49,934 nt of DNA from Sphingobacteriaceae bacterium (GCA_947480015.1 CANKBS010000028.1:1-49934), one strand, 5' to 3'. Positions 16,551-26,288 are shown, counted from the first letter of the stretch. Notes: generated by a model not told the origin, from the letters alone. Made by a program: numbers and translations.

Positions 16551-16919
16551 TTCGGTATCACACAACATCCAAGATTTCAATAGCAACTATTTTATTTCCC
16601 CCTTGCACCTTAAAGGTGATTAAAATTCTATTGAATAATATTTCGAAGATTAATCTAGGTCCTAGGTCATTTTGTTTTTAAAAAAGTCAAATCTCACCAC
16701 AAAATTCATTTCATATCTTCGTTTTATAGTCAAGTTCAGTACCCACAATTCACATTGTTAATATCCTGAGGATAAGCCTTTCCCAAATCTTAAACTTTTA
16801 TTAACACTTCTCTTTTTACAATCCATGTCAGTTCAATCTTACGGAGCTTTTTTGAATTTTTATGAATGTCTGTTTGGTGTTATGAACATTGTTCATAGCT
16901 CCCTTTTTTTCAACAATAG
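16551..16919. other. Gene-free leader region upstream of the dcw operon
   Basis: AT-rich with no supported gene. The only clear structure is an inverted repeat TATGAAC-ATT-GTTCATA at 16881-16897, a possible regulator binding site about 40 bp upstream of the MraZ boxes. Confidence 0.5.
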
Positions 16920-16954
16920 TGGTAAAAAATGGTGTAAAGTGGTAAAAAGTGGTA
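16920..16954 (+). promoter_or_regulatory. Four TGGTN repeats at 10-bp spacing: candidate MraZ operator
   Basis: TGGT occurs at 16920, 16930, 16940 and 16950, each followed by A or G and five spacer bases, i.e. in exact 10-bp phase. MraZ proteins bind arrays of TGGGN-type (enterobacteria) or AAAGTGG-type (Mollicutes) boxes with the same period and repress their own operon. The array ends 40 bp before the mraZ start and overlaps the expected -33 region. Confidence 0.7.
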
Positions 16955-16964
16955 AAAATATCCC

Positions 16965-16972
16965 TATTTTTG
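16965..16972 (+). promoter_or_regulatory. -7 promoter box of the dcw operon
   Basis: TATTTTTG matches TAnnTTTG exactly, 10 bp after the last MraZ box and 22 bp before the mraZ ATG. A repressor on the boxes would cover the upstream half of this promoter. Confidence 0.55.
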
Positions 16973-16994
16973 CTAAAATCATTTATTTCAAGCA

Positions 16995-17465
16995 ATGACA
17001 AGCCTTATAGGGGAATACGATTGTAAAGTGGACGCAAAAGGGCGTTTCATGTTTCCTATCGACCTGAGGAAGCAATTGGAGGCTTTGTTTGAAAAGGGTT
17101 TTGTGATCAACCGCAATCTTCATCAAAAATGTCTGGTTTTATACCCGCTCAACGAATGGGAAAAACTGAATAAAAAATTAAGCAAGCTCAATCGTTTGAT
17201 AAAAGCTAACGATGTGTTTGTAAGAAAATTTACCGGAGGTGCAACCAATGTGGAGGCCGATAATTCTGGTCGCCTTTTATTGCCAAAGTCATTAAGCGAT
17301 TATGCTGAACTAAAATCTGATCTCAAAGTATTGGGAAGTAATAATGTGATTGAATTGTGGGATAAGAAATTATACGAAGAATTCCTAAATCAGGACATTA
17401 ACATTGAAAAATTAGCAGAAGATGTGTTGGGCGGATTGAATTTTAATGACGCCGGCGATGAGTAA
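16995..17465 (+). CDS. mraZ: Transcriptional regulator MraZ
   Basis: MraZ is a DNA-binding protein of the AbrB/SpoVT fold that forms rings and represses the dcw operon. The 156-residue protein contains two MraZ domains: residues 1-80 (GEYDCKVDAKGRFMFPIDLR) and 81-150 (GGATNVEADNSGRLLLPKSL). Both keep the D-x-x-G-R core that shapes the DNA-binding strand. It is the first gene of the division cluster and lies directly behind a four-box operator, which supports autoregulation. Its end overlaps the start of rsmH. Confidence 0.94.
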   Translation: MTSLIGEYDCKVDAKGRFMFPIDLRKQLEALFEKGFVINRNLHQKCLVLYPLNEWEKLNKKLSKLNRLIKANDVFVRKFTGGATNVEADNSGRLLLPKSLSDYAELKSDLKVLGSNNVIELWDKKLYEEFLNQDINIEKLAEDVLGGLNFNDAGDE

Positions 17466-18372
17466 TGCTTATCACACCTCCGTTCTTTTACAAGCCTGTA
17501 TTGATAATTTAAACATTCAAGCGAATGGCATTTATGTTGATCTCACTTTTGGTGGTGGTGGTCATTCTAAAGCGATCTTAAAACAACTTGGCGAAAAAGG
17601 AAAACTTTTCGCTTTTGATCAGGATCTGGACGCGCATAAAAATGCTTTAAAGGATCCACGCTTTACATTGATTCCGCAAAATTTCAGATACCTTAAAAAT
17701 TATCTGCGTTTACAAGGGATTACGAAAGTAGATGGCATTCTGGGTGATTTGGGTGTTTCATCGCATCAATTTGATGAAGCTGAACGCGGTTTCTCCATTC
17801 GTTTTGAGGCTGAGCTGGACATGCGTATGAATCAAGAGAGCGCCTTAACCGCCAAAAGAATTGTGAACGAATACGATTCAAAACATCTCATTCAAATTTT
17901 TAAAGAGTATGCCGAGATCCACAATGCTGCAAAACTGGTTGGCGAAATTTTAGATGCCAGAAAGGAAAAAGAGATCAGCAGTACAAACGATTTAAAAGAA
18001 GTGATTAAGTCATGCACGCCAAAATTTGAGGAACATAAATACCTGGCCAAAGTTTTTCAGGCACTAAGGATAGAAGTGAACGAAGAGATGGAAGCCTTAA
18101 AAGAGGGTTTGACACAATGTGTGGAAATACTTGAACCAGGCGGACGATTGGTGGTAATCTCATATCACAGTCTGGAAGACCGATTAGTAAAAAATATCAT
18201 ACGGGCCGGCAATGTGGATGGCATAGAAGTGAAGGATGTTATTTATGGTACAGGTAAAAAATTATTTAAAAACCTCACCTCAAAACCAATAGTGCCAACT
18301 GAAGAAGAAATAATAATAAATACAAGGGCCAGAAGTGCGAAGTTGAGAGTGGCGGAGAAGATTATAGATTAA
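17446..18372 (+). CDS. rsmH: 16S rRNA (cytosine-1402-N4)-methyltransferase
   Basis: RsmH (MraW) methylates N4 of C1402 in the decoding centre of 16S rRNA using S-adenosylmethionine. The 308-residue protein shows YHTSVLLQACIDNL, the SAM-binding VDLTFGGGGHSKAIL, LAFDQDLDA-like FAFDQD, GILGDLGVSSHQFDEAERGFS, and the late block LVVISYHSLEDRLVKN. Two starts are possible: ATG at 17446 (20-bp overlap with mraZ) or ATG at 17458 (8-bp overlap, ATGAGTAA), both leaving a plausible short N-terminus before YHTSVLL. Translational coupling to mraZ is likely. It is followed by a 59-bp gap filled with a heptamer repeat. Confidence 0.94.
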   Translation: MTPAMSNAYHTSVLLQACIDNLNIQANGIYVDLTFGGGGHSKAILKQLGEKGKLFAFDQDLDAHKNALKDPRFTLIPQNFRYLKNYLRLQGITKVDGILGDLGVSSHQFDEAERGFSIRFEAELDMRMNQESALTAKRIVNEYDSKHLIQIFKEYAEIHNAAKLVGEILDARKEKEISSTNDLKEVIKSCTPKFEEHKYLAKVFQALRIEVNEEMEALKEGLTQCVEILEPGGRLVVISYHSLEDRLVKNIIRAGNVDGIEVKDVIYGTGKKLFKNLTSKPIVPTEEEIIINTRARSAKLRVAEKIID

Positions 18373-18406
18373 AGAGTCAAGAACCAAGAGACAAGAAGAA
18401 AGAAAT
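18372..18406 (+). repeat. AAGANNC heptamer repeat (rsmH-ftsL gap)
   Basis: Five consecutive 7-bp units starting AAGA: AAGAGTC, AAGAACC, AAGAGAC, AAGAAGA, AAGAAAT. A similar five-unit run occurs in the ftsA-ftsZ gap at 31011-31045. Confidence 0.65.
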
Positions 18407-18431
18407 AAAATTTAAAGAGATCATAAAAAAA

Positions 18432-18884
18432 TTGGCAAATAAATTCAGAGACATACCGGTTAAACCTGAACCTATCGTAGAAAAGCAAATCGCTGAGGCG
18501 ATTGAGTCGAAAGTTCAGAAGGTCCAAAAACCCCGTAAAAAGGGTGTGTTGGCAAAGGGCTTGTCTTCGGTATTCAGCGGGACTTTTTTAAGTAACGAAA
18601 AAACAATAAAGCATCTTCCATTCATTTTATTTTTAGCCCTCATCGCCATCTTTTATATCGCCAACGGTTATTATGCCGATGATAAAATTCGCGAAGTGAA
18701 CAAAATCTCTAATCAGTTAAAAGAATTACGTTCTGAATACATCTCCACCAAAAGCGAACTCATGTTTGCCAGTAAACAAAGTGAGGTGGCTAAATCGGTA
18801 GAAGTACTGGGATTAAAAGAACCGGTTGTTCCACCCATTAAAATTGAAGTAGACAGCGCACAACTCTATAAAGGCAGTAAATAA
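18432..18884 (+). CDS. ftsL: FtsL-like division protein
   Basis: A small bitopic membrane protein of the divisome, expected to work with FtsQ and a FtsB-type partner to activate FtsW-FtsI. The 150 residues comprise a basic cytoplasmic tail (1-60), one membrane span (about 64-80, FILFLALIAIFYIANGYY) and a short periplasmic coiled coil (VNKISNQLKELRSEYISTKS). Position between rsmH and ftsI is the classic ftsL locus, and this sequence type (long basic N-tail, LGLKEP near the end) is the Bacteroidota form. The start is TTG at 18432; no ATG lies nearby. Only 1 bp separates it from ftsI. Confidence 0.85.
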   Translation: MANKFRDIPVKPEPIVEKQIAEAIESKVQKVQKPRKKGVLAKGLSSVFSGTFLSNEKTIKHLPFILFLALIAIFYIANGYYADDKIREVNKISNQLKELRSEYISTKSELMFASKQSEVAKSVEVLGLKEPVVPPIKIEVDSAQLYKGSK

Positions 18885-18885
18885 A

Positions 18886-21030
18886 TTGGATAAAAAGAAA
18901 GACATATTAAGCCGCACTTACCTCACTTACGTGTTTATGTGTTTGTTTGCTTTGGGCATTCTTTACCGCATTTGTGTGATTCAATTTGTGGAAGGACAAT
19001 ACTGGCGCGACAAAGCTGAGGCCTTTACCACCAAAGTAGAAGACATGGAAGCGGTGCGTGGAAATATTTTTGATGCCAACGGTGCTTTATTGGCTACCTC
19101 TTTACCATATTATGAAATTGCCGTTGATATTAATACACCGGGTGTGACCGAAAAATTTTATAAGGCCAACCGCGATTCACTTTCTTTATTACTAAGCAAT
19201 TTGTTTGGAGATAAAAGTGAGCAAGAGTACCGTAAAATTTTAAACCACGCCCGCAGGGATAACGACCGTTATGTGTTATTAAAACGCAACGTGTCTTATA
19301 AAGATCTTCAAACACTTAAAACTTTCCCAATATTCAGAAAAGGAAAACGTGGGGGCTTGGTTACTTTACAAACCAATCGTCGTGAACGTCCTTTTCAAAT
19401 GCTTGGAGGCCGCACCATTGGTATGGCGCGTCCGGGCATTAAACCGGTTGGTTTAGAAGGCGCTTTTGATTCGGTGCTTACCGGTATTAGTGGGAAACGT
19501 TTGATGCAAAAAATTGCGGGTAATGTGTGGCGCCCAATTAATGATGAAAATGAGGTGGAACCAAAAGATGGCAGTGATTTGTATACAACCATTGATATTA
19601 ATTTGCAAGACGTTGCCACACATGCCTTACTCAAAACATTATTAAAAAATGGTGCATCACATGGATGTGCTATATTAATGGAAGTTAAAACCGGAGAAAT
19701 TAAAGCCATTGCTAATCTCACCAAAAGTGAAGATGATACGGCCAGTTATAACGAGAGTTTTAATTATGCCATTGGTTATCCGACCGAACCGGGATCTACA
19801 TTTAAGTTAGCTTCTTTACTTGCTGTTATCGACGACTACAATGTAAGTCTGGATGAAAAAGTTAATGTGGGTAATGGCGAATGCACTTATTATAACAAAA
19901 CAGTTAAAGATGCCCACGCTCCTGAGTCACCGGTTTTAACGGTACAACGCGTATTTGAAACTTCTTCCAATGTTGGGGTAAGTAAAATCATCACCAAGTA
20001 TTACGCAAAAAATCCACAAAAATTTGCCGACAAATTAAATTCCTTTCACTTAAACAAACCATTGGGTTTATCTATTCCGGGTGAAGGGATTCCGCGTATT
20101 CCACAAACCAGAACAAAATATTGGTCGGGTGTTACCTTGCCGCAATTAAGTTATGGTTACGAAAGTTTAATTACCCCGCTTCAAACTTTAAGTCTGTATA
20201 ACGCAGTGGCTAACGATGGCCGCATGGTGAAACCACGTTTTGTAAAAGAGATTAGAAGAAATGGCATTGTTGTAAAACATTTTGAAACCGAGGTTTTAAT
20301 TGAACACATTGTGAAAAAAGAAACCATTCGTAAAGCTAAGATTATGCTGGAAGGTGTGGTTCAAAATGGTTCAGGAAAAACGTTGAACATTACGGCTTTT
20401 AAAGTAGGTGGCAAAACAGGCACGGCACAAATTGCAAAAACGGGTTCTCGCAAAGGCAGCGGTAAAACCGCATATGGCGATGTGGGTGATAGAACCTATC
20501 AAGCTTCTTTTGTTGGGTATTTCCCTGCTGAAAACCCACTGTATACCTGTATTGTTGTTATTAATTCGCCGAGTAATGGTGTGTATTACGGTGCTGCTTT
20601 AGCCGGACCGGTGTTTAAGGAAATTGCCGAAAAAGTTTATTCAAGTAGTTTGAATTGCATCATCCCTATTAATAACCGTACCCAACTCATCACCAAAGCT
20701 CCTGAAGTCATCACTGCAAAATCGGTTGAACTCATGAGCATTACCAATGCTTTTGCCATTCCTGCTGTTCAGATAGAGTCAGATAAGTTTGTAAGAAAAG
20801 ATAAAAGTGATTCAACCCAATTAAAATTTACGGAATTAAATCTGGAAGGACTTTTAAGAAAAGGCATCATGCCTAATTTGTCCGGTTTATCGGCTAAAGA
20901 CGCTTTGTTTTTATTGGAGAATAATGGCATGAATGTGAGATTACTTGGTTTTGGATCGGTGAAGAAACAAAGTGTAGAAGCCGGACAACGATTCAACAAA
21001 GGCAATAAAATTGTATTAACACTCGGATAA
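18886..21030 (+). CDS. ftsI: Septal peptidoglycan transpeptidase FtsI (PBP3) with PASTA domain
   Basis: A class B penicillin-binding protein that crosslinks peptidoglycan at the septum together with the glycosyltransferase FtsW. The 714-residue protein has one N-terminal membrane span (about 9-28), a pedestal domain (VRGNIFDANGALLAT) and the transpeptidase domain with all three motifs: SxxK in PGSTFKLAS (active serine), SSN in FETSSNVGVSK, and KTG in VGGKTGTAQIA. The last ~60 residues are one PASTA domain (IMPNLSGLSAKDALFLLENN), usual in Bacteroidota but absent from E. coli FtsI. The start is TTG at 18886, one base after ftsL; murE follows after 5 bp. Confidence 0.95.
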   Translation: MDKKKDILSRTYLTYVFMCLFALGILYRICVIQFVEGQYWRDKAEAFTTKVEDMEAVRGNIFDANGALLATSLPYYEIAVDINTPGVTEKFYKANRDSLSLLLSNLFGDKSEQEYRKILNHARRDNDRYVLLKRNVSYKDLQTLKTFPIFRKGKRGGLVTLQTNRRERPFQMLGGRTIGMARPGIKPVGLEGAFDSVLTGISGKRLMQKIAGNVWRPINDENEVEPKDGSDLYTTIDINLQDVATHALLKTLLKNGASHGCAILMEVKTGEIKAIANLTKSEDDTASYNESFNYAIGYPTEPGSTFKLASLLAVIDDYNVSLDEKVNVGNGECTYYNKTVKDAHAPESPVLTVQRVFETSSNVGVSKIITKYYAKNPQKFADKLNSFHLNKPLGLSIPGEGIPRIPQTRTKYWSGVTLPQLSYGYESLITPLQTLSLYNAVANDGRMVKPRFVKEIRRNGIVVKHFETEVLIEHIVKKETIRKAKIMLEGVVQNGSGKTLNITAFKVGGKTGTAQIAKTGSRKGSGKTAYGDVGDRTYQASFVGYFPAENPLYTCIVVINSPSNGVYYGAALAGPVFKEIAEKVYSSSLNCIIPINNRTQLITKAPEVITAKSVELMSITNAFAIPAVQIESDKFVRKDKSDSTQLKFTELNLEGLLRKGIMPNLSGLSAKDALFLLENNGMNVRLLGFGSVKKQSVEAGQRFNKGNKIVLTLG

Positions 21031-21035
21031 AATAA

Positions 21036-22499
21036 GTGAAACTATTAAGCGACATATTATATAAAGTTAGACTGGAAGAAGTACATGGCTCTACGCACAT
21101 GGCAATTTCATCGGTGACTTTTGATTCGCGTAAAGTGAAGAAGGGATGTTTGTTTGTGGCTACCCGTGGCAGTTTAGTAGATGGTCACGAGTATATTCAG
21201 AAGGCTATTGAAAACGGCGCCATTGGCATTGTTTGTGAAGATATGCCTGAGCAAAGGAACGAAGGCATTACTTATGTGAAAGTGACCGATTCTACTTACT
21301 CATTAGGCATTATCGCTTGCAATTTTTTTGATAATCCTTCCGATAAACTAAAACTGATAGGGGTTACGGGAACAAACGGCAAAACTACTACCGTTACCTT
21401 ATTATTTAATTTATTTAAATCGCTGGGATATTCCGTTGGCTTATTATCCACTGTTCAGAACAAGATTAACAATACCATTATTCCATCTACTCATACGACT
21501 CCTGATGCCTTAGCACTGAACGAATTGCTGGATACCATGGTGGAACAAAGTTGTGAATTTGTGTTTATGGAAGTGAGTTCGCATGCGATAGTGCAAAATC
21601 GTATTGCCGGCGTAACTTTTACCGGTGGGGTATTCACCAATATCACGCACGATCATTTAGACTATCACAAAACCTTCGACGAATACATTCGTGCCAAAAA
21701 ACGTTTTTTCGATTTGTTGCCAAATAACGCCTTTGCTCTGGTAAATAAGGATGACAAAAACGGTGTGGTGATGCTGCAAAACACCAAAGCCAAAACCAAC
21801 ACCTATGCCTTACGCAATGTGGCCGACTTTAAATGCCGCATTATTGAGAACCATTTAAATGGTTTGTTCCTCAATATCGATAATCAAGAAATTTGGGTAA
21901 AACTCATTGGCACTTTTAACGCATACAATATGTTGGCTGTATATGCAACCGCTATTTTATTAAAACAAGATAAAACCAATATTCTCACCGCACTCAGTAA
22001 TTTAAATTCGGTAGAAGGACGTTTTCAATACATCAAGTCGCCAAATGGGGTAATCGGAATTGTTGACTATGCGCACACGCCTGATGCTTTAAAGAATGTA
22101 CTCGAAACCATAAAAGATATTCGCAGTGGTAACGAACAAGTCATTACTCTTGTGGGATGCGGTGGCGATCGCGATTCAGCGAAACGTCCGGTGATGGCTG
22201 CCATTGCCTGTGAGTACAGTAATAAAATTATTCTTACTTCCGATAATCCACGCAGCGAAGATCCTGAAGAAATTCTGAATCAGATGCAAAAAGGAATTAA
22301 TCCCTTTGATTCTAAAAAAACATTGCGCATCACCGATCGTCGTGAAGCCATTAAAACGGCCTGTAGTTTAAGCAAGCCGGGCGATATAATCCTGATAGCC
22401 GGAAAAGGTCACGAAAAGTATCAGGAAATAAAAGGCGTGAAACACGATTTTGACGATTTAGAAATATTAAAAGAAACTATTAAAACCCTGGGCATATAA
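21036..22499 (+). CDS. murE: UDP-MurNAc-tripeptide synthetase (meso-DAP adding)
   Basis: MurE adds the third amino acid to the peptidoglycan stem peptide in the cytoplasm with ATP. The 487-residue protein has the three Mur ligase domains: SRKVKKGCLFVA-type N-terminus, ATP site GVTGTNGKTTTVTLL (about 108-122), central EVSSHAIVQNRI and THDHLDYH, and C-terminal GRFQYI, VDYAHTPDAL. The DNPRSEDP motif is that of enzymes using meso-diaminopimelate rather than lysine, predicting DAP-type peptidoglycan. The start is GTG at 21036, 5 bp after ftsI; mraY starts immediately after the stop codon with no gap. Confidence 0.96.
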   Translation: MKLLSDILYKVRLEEVHGSTHMAISSVTFDSRKVKKGCLFVATRGSLVDGHEYIQKAIENGAIGIVCEDMPEQRNEGITYVKVTDSTYSLGIIACNFFDNPSDKLKLIGVTGTNGKTTTVTLLFNLFKSLGYSVGLLSTVQNKINNTIIPSTHTTPDALALNELLDTMVEQSCEFVFMEVSSHAIVQNRIAGVTFTGGVFTNITHDHLDYHKTFDEYIRAKKRFFDLLPNNAFALVNKDDKNGVVMLQNTKAKTNTYALRNVADFKCRIIENHLNGLFLNIDNQEIWVKLIGTFNAYNMLAVYATAILLKQDKTNILTALSNLNSVEGRFQYIKSPNGVIGIVDYAHTPDALKNVLETIKDIRSGNEQVITLVGCGGDRDSAKRPVMAAIACEYSNKIILTSDNPRSEDPEEILNQMQKGINPFDSKKTLRITDRREAIKTACSLSKPGDIILIAGKGHEKYQEIKGVKHDFDDLEILKETIKTLGI

Positions 22500-23762
22500 A
22501 TGTTATATTATTTATTCAATTACCTAGATAAAACTTTCGACTTCCCAGGAGCGGGTGTATTCCAGTACATTTCCTTTCGCGCGGCAATGGCACTTATTTT
22601 TTCTTTATTGATCTCTTTGGTATTTGGTAAACGCATCATTGAAATTATCCGCAAAAAACAAATTGGTGAAACCATTCGTGAATTAGGATTAGACGGACAA
22701 AAACAAAAAACCGGCACACCTACCATGGGAGGTTTGATCATTATTGCGGCGATCATTATTCCAACCTTGTTGTTCGCTAAAATTCACAATGTATACATCG
22801 TCTTAATGCTCATCACCACCATTTGGCTAGGAGCTATCGGATTTTTGGATGATTATATTAAAGTCTTCAAAAAAAATAAAGAAGGCTTGTCGGGTAAATT
22901 TAAAGTGGTAGGACAGGTTGGTATTGGTTTAATTGTGGGTTGTGTTTTGTATTTCCATCCTGATGTCGTTGTAAAAGAGCGCGTATTATCCACCTCAAAA
23001 GATTTGGGTACAATTTCATCCAATTTCGAACATAAGATGAACAGTCCGAAATACGCCGAACATGCTGTAAAAACCTTAAAAACAACCATTCCATTTTCAA
23101 AAAACAATGAATTGGATTATGGCAAATTTATTTCATGGGCTTGTGATGATTGCATGAAATACGGCTGGTTAATTTTCATCCCCATGGTGATTTTAATTGT
23201 CACCGCAGTTTCTAACGGCGCTAACATTACCGACGGTATTGATGGCTTAGCCGCCGGAACATCGGCTATCATTGGCACGGTGCTTGGTATTCTGGCTTAC
23301 GTATCGGGTAATACCGTGTTTGCCGATTATTTAAATATCATGTACATCCCAAATTCAGGTGAGCTGGTGGTGTTTATTGCGGCCTTTATTGGGGCCTGTA
23401 TTGGCTTCTTATGGTACAATTCATATCCTGCGCAGGTTTTTATGGGCGACACCGGAAGCCTGGCTATTGGCGGTATCATTGCCGTGTACGCCATTGCCAT
23501 TCGCAAGGAATTATTACTGCCTATTTTATGCGGCATTTTTTTAGTAGAAGCGTTATCGGTGATCATGCAGGTGTATTATTTCAAATTTCAAAAAAGAAAA
23601 CACGGCATGGAATACGCTCAGGCAAACCGATTATTTAAAATGGCGCCCCTTCATCACCATTATCAGAAAAGTGGGTTTCATGAAACAAAAATTGTGATGC
23701 GCTTTTTCATTATAGGCATTGCTTTAGCCGTATTAACCTTTGTGACTTTGAAATTACGTTAA
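22500..23762 (+). CDS. mraY: Phospho-MurNAc-pentapeptide transferase
   Basis: MraY attaches phospho-MurNAc-pentapeptide to undecaprenyl phosphate, making lipid I at the inner face of the membrane. About ten membrane spans are visible. Catalytic blocks include GTPTMGGL near residue 72, [19 protein letters not shown] (Asp pair), [28 protein letters not shown] and the HHHYQKSG histidine cluster. At 420 residues it is about 60 longer than E. coli MraY because of an extramembrane insert around residues 155-215 ([18 protein letters not shown]...), as in other Bacteroidota. It begins directly after the murE stop codon, and murD begins directly after its own. Confidence 0.96.
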   Translation: MLYYLFNYLDKTFDFPGAGVFQYISFRAAMALIFSLLISLVFGKRIIEIIRKKQIGETIRELGLDGQKQKTGTPTMGGLIIIAAIIIPTLLFAKIHNVYIVLMLITTIWLGAIGFLDDYIKVFKKNKEGLSGKFKVVGQVGIGLIVGCVLYFHPDVVVKERVLSTSKDLGTISSNFEHKMNSPKYAEHAVKTLKTTIPFSKNNELDYGKFISWACDDCMKYGWLIFIPMVILIVTAVSNGANITDGIDGLAAGTSAIIGTVLGILAYVSGNTVFADYLNIMYIPNSGELVVFIAAFIGACIGFLWYNSYPAQVFMGDTGSLAIGGIIAVYAIAIRKELLLPILCGIFLVEALSVIMQVYYFKFQKRKHGMEYAQANRLFKMAPLHHHYQKSGFHETKIVMRFFIIGIALAVLTFVTLKLR

Positions 23763-25109
23763 GTGGCAAAACGATTGGTTATACTGGGTAGTGGAGAGAG
23801 TGGCGTGGGGTGCGCGATACTGGGTAAACAAAAAGGATTTGATGTTTTTGTGAGTGACCGTGGATTAATAAAAGATAAATACAAACAACAACTAATAGAA
23901 GAAAATATTTTGTTTGAAGAGGGAGTACATACCGAAGCTAAAATTTTGAACGCCGATGAGGTGATCAAGAGTCCGGGTATTCCTGACAAGGTAGAACTTG
24001 TTCAAAAATTACGGTCAAAGAATATTCCGGTGATTTCTGAAATTGAATTCGCAGGAAGATATACGAATGCTACAAAAATTTGTATTAGCGGATCGAATGG
24101 AAAAACCACAACCACTTTGCTCACCTACCACATCATGAAAAAGGCCGGATACAACGTGGGTTTGGGTGGCAATGTGGGTAAAAGTTTTGCACTACAGGTA
24201 GCCCGCGAAAATTTCGACTATTATGTGCTGGAGCTTAGCAGTTTTCAGTTGGATGGGATGTTCGACTTTAGGGCAGATGTGTCGGTGCTCTTAAATATTA
24301 CTCCCGATCACTTAGATCGTTACGATTATAAATTCGAAAATTACGTAGCCTCAAAATTCCGAATCACACAAAACCAAAGTAACAAAAATTATTTTGTTTA
24401 CTGCGCCGACGATGAAGCCATAACCACCTTCATGCAGCATCACAAAATAAAAGCACAGCTTGTGCCATTCAGTATCAAAAAACCAATTGATGGGAATGGC
24501 GCTTATTTAACCGAAAACCAAATAACCCTTAATTATAAACCAAACCAAAATCCCTTAATTATGACAATTGAAGAACTAGCATTGCAAGGTAAACACAACG
24601 TTTACAACAGCATGGCAGCATCGCTGGCCACACGTATTGTAGATGTACGTAAAGAAATCATCCGCGAAAGTTTACAAGATTTCCAGAACATCGAACACCG
24701 ATTGGAATTTGTAGCTTCTATTAACGGTATTGAATTTATAAACGATTCAAAAGCCACCAACATTAATTCAACCTGGTATGCGCTTGAAAGCATGGAAAAA
24801 CCTGTGGTTTGGATTTGCGGCGGACAAGATAAAGGAAATGATTACAATGAGTTAAGTGAACTCGTAAAAGCTCGAGTGAAAGCTATTATCTGTTTAGGAA
24901 AAGATAACAGTAAAATTATTGCTGCTTTTAAAGATTTGGTCGAAATCATTGTTCAAACCGACAATGCTTCTGATGCAGTAGCGGCTTCTTATAAAATTGG
25001 TAAAAAAGGTGACGTGGTATTATTATCACCAGCCTGCGCTAGTTTCGACCTCTTTCAAAATTATGAAGACAGAGGAATGCAGTTTAAAGCAGCTGTTAGA
25101 TCCCTTTAA
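23763..25109 (+). CDS. murD: UDP-MurNAc-L-alanine:D-glutamate ligase
   Basis: MurD adds D-glutamate to UDP-MurNAc-L-alanine in the cytoplasm. The 448-residue protein starts with the Rossmann-like UDP site (RLVILGSGESGVGCAILG), followed by VIKSPGIP, the ATP loop ISGSNGKTTTTLLT (about 103-116), LELSSFQLDGM, NITPDHLDRY, and the C-terminal FINDSKATNINSTWYAL and GGQDKGNDY. GTG at 23763, right after the mraY stop, is the only reasonable start. A 24-bp gap leads to ftsW. Confidence 0.95.
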   Translation: MAKRLVILGSGESGVGCAILGKQKGFDVFVSDRGLIKDKYKQQLIEENILFEEGVHTEAKILNADEVIKSPGIPDKVELVQKLRSKNIPVISEIEFAGRYTNATKICISGSNGKTTTTLLTYHIMKKAGYNVGLGGNVGKSFALQVARENFDYYVLELSSFQLDGMFDFRADVSVLLNITPDHLDRYDYKFENYVASKFRITQNQSNKNYFVYCADDEAITTFMQHHKIKAQLVPFSIKKPIDGNGAYLTENQITLNYKPNQNPLIMTIEELALQGKHNVYNSMAASLATRIVDVRKEIIRESLQDFQNIEHRLEFVASINGIEFINDSKATNINSTWYALESMEKPVVWICGGQDKGNDYNELSELVKARVKAIICLGKDNSKIIAAFKDLVEIIVQTDNASDAVAASYKIGKKGDVVLLSPACASFDLFQNYEDRGMQFKAAVRSL

Positions 25110-25133
25110 TTTTTGAATTTATAATCAGGTGTC

Positions 25134-26288
25134 ATGAAATTATTTAACTACTTAAAAGGAGATAAGGTGATCTGGGCGATCATGTTCTTTCTCTCATTGC
25201 TTTCAATTTTAGCGGTGTATAGTTCGGTAGTGACACTTGCACATAGATACAAAGAAGGGAACTCCGAGTCTTATTTAGTGAAACACTTTGTCATAATTGC
25301 ACTGGGTTTTGGTATAGCTTATGTGTTTCACAAAATAAAATATACGGTGTTTAGTAAGGTGGCGCAGATTGGATTTATTCTGTCTATCCCCTTGTTGGTA
25401 TACACCTTATTAAAAGGCGTGAGTGCCGGTGAAGCCTCACGCTGGTTGGAAATTCCTGGCTTGGGATTAACTTTTCAGTCATCTGATGTGGCCAAATTAA
25501 TGCTCATTATGTATGTGGCCAGAATACTGGCCCTTAAATTGGATGAGTTGGTTGATTTTAAATCGGTATTCAAACAATTATTAATTCCTATTGGAATTGT
25601 TTGCGCTTTAATTTTACCGGCTAATTTTTCTACCGCTGCCCTGTTATTTTTTAATTGTATTTTATTGATGTTTTTAGGTGGCATCAATATTAAAATACTC
25701 TTAAAAATTGTTGGTATTTGTATTCTGGTTGCCACGTTGTTTTTTACTTGGGTTTGGATGGCTCCGGAAACCATTCCGGGTGGACGTGGTCCGACTTGGA
25801 AAGCACGGATTGAGAATTTTTCCAAAGGCGATAGTAACAGTAACTTTCAAAGCGAACAAGCTAAAATAGCCATTGCAACCGGAGGAGTTATAGGAAAAGG
25901 TCCTGGTAATAGCACCCAGCGTGCGTTTTTACCTCAAGCTTCTTCCGATTTTATTTATGCCATTATTATTGAAGAGTACGGACTGGCCATCGGTTCGCTT
26001 TTATTATTTCTTTATATGATTTTATTATATCGCGGTGTTAAAATCATGCGCGATAAGGACAAGCCATTCGGTGGCTTGGTTGCTATCGGACTTTCCTTCA
26101 GTTTGGTTTTTCAGGCTTTGGTGAACATGGCCGTAGCCGTTAATTTATTTCCGGTTACCGGTCAGCCCTTACCATTAATAAGTATGGGTGGTACTTCCAT
26201 TTGGTTTACCATGATTGCACTGGGTATTATTTTAAGTGTGAGTCGCGGTATAGAAGAAAAGGGCGAAGAAAAACTCGAGACAGTTTAA
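25134..26288 (+). CDS. ftsW: Septal peptidoglycan glycosyltransferase FtsW
   Basis: A SEDS-family polytopic membrane protein that polymerises lipid II at the septum in complex with FtsI. The 384 residues give about ten predicted spans. Family blocks are GDKVIWAIMFFLSLLSILAV, the LTFQSSDVAKLMLI segment (commonly FQPSE in other SEDS proteins), GGVIGKGPGNSTQRAFLPQA and SSDFIYAIIIEEYGL, the last including the conserved region needed for polymerisation, and the C-terminal NLFPVTGQPLPLISMGGTS. The C-terminal tail (EEKGEEKLETV) is acidic. murG follows after 32 bp. Confidence 0.95.
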   Translation: MKLFNYLKGDKVIWAIMFFLSLLSILAVYSSVVTLAHRYKEGNSESYLVKHFVIIALGFGIAYVFHKIKYTVFSKVAQIGFILSIPLLVYTLLKGVSAGEASRWLEIPGLGLTFQSSDVAKLMLIMYVARILALKLDELVDFKSVFKQLLIPIGIVCALILPANFSTAALLFFNCILLMFLGGINIKILLKIVGICILVATLFFTWVWMAPETIPGGRGPTWKARIENFSKGDSNSNFQSEQAKIAIATGGVIGKGPGNSTQRAFLPQASSDFIYAIIIEEYGLAIGSLLLFLYMILLYRGVKIMRDKDKPFGGLVAIGLSFSLVFQALVNMAVAVNLFPVTGQPLPLISMGGTSIWFTMIALGIILSVSRGIEEKGEEKLETV

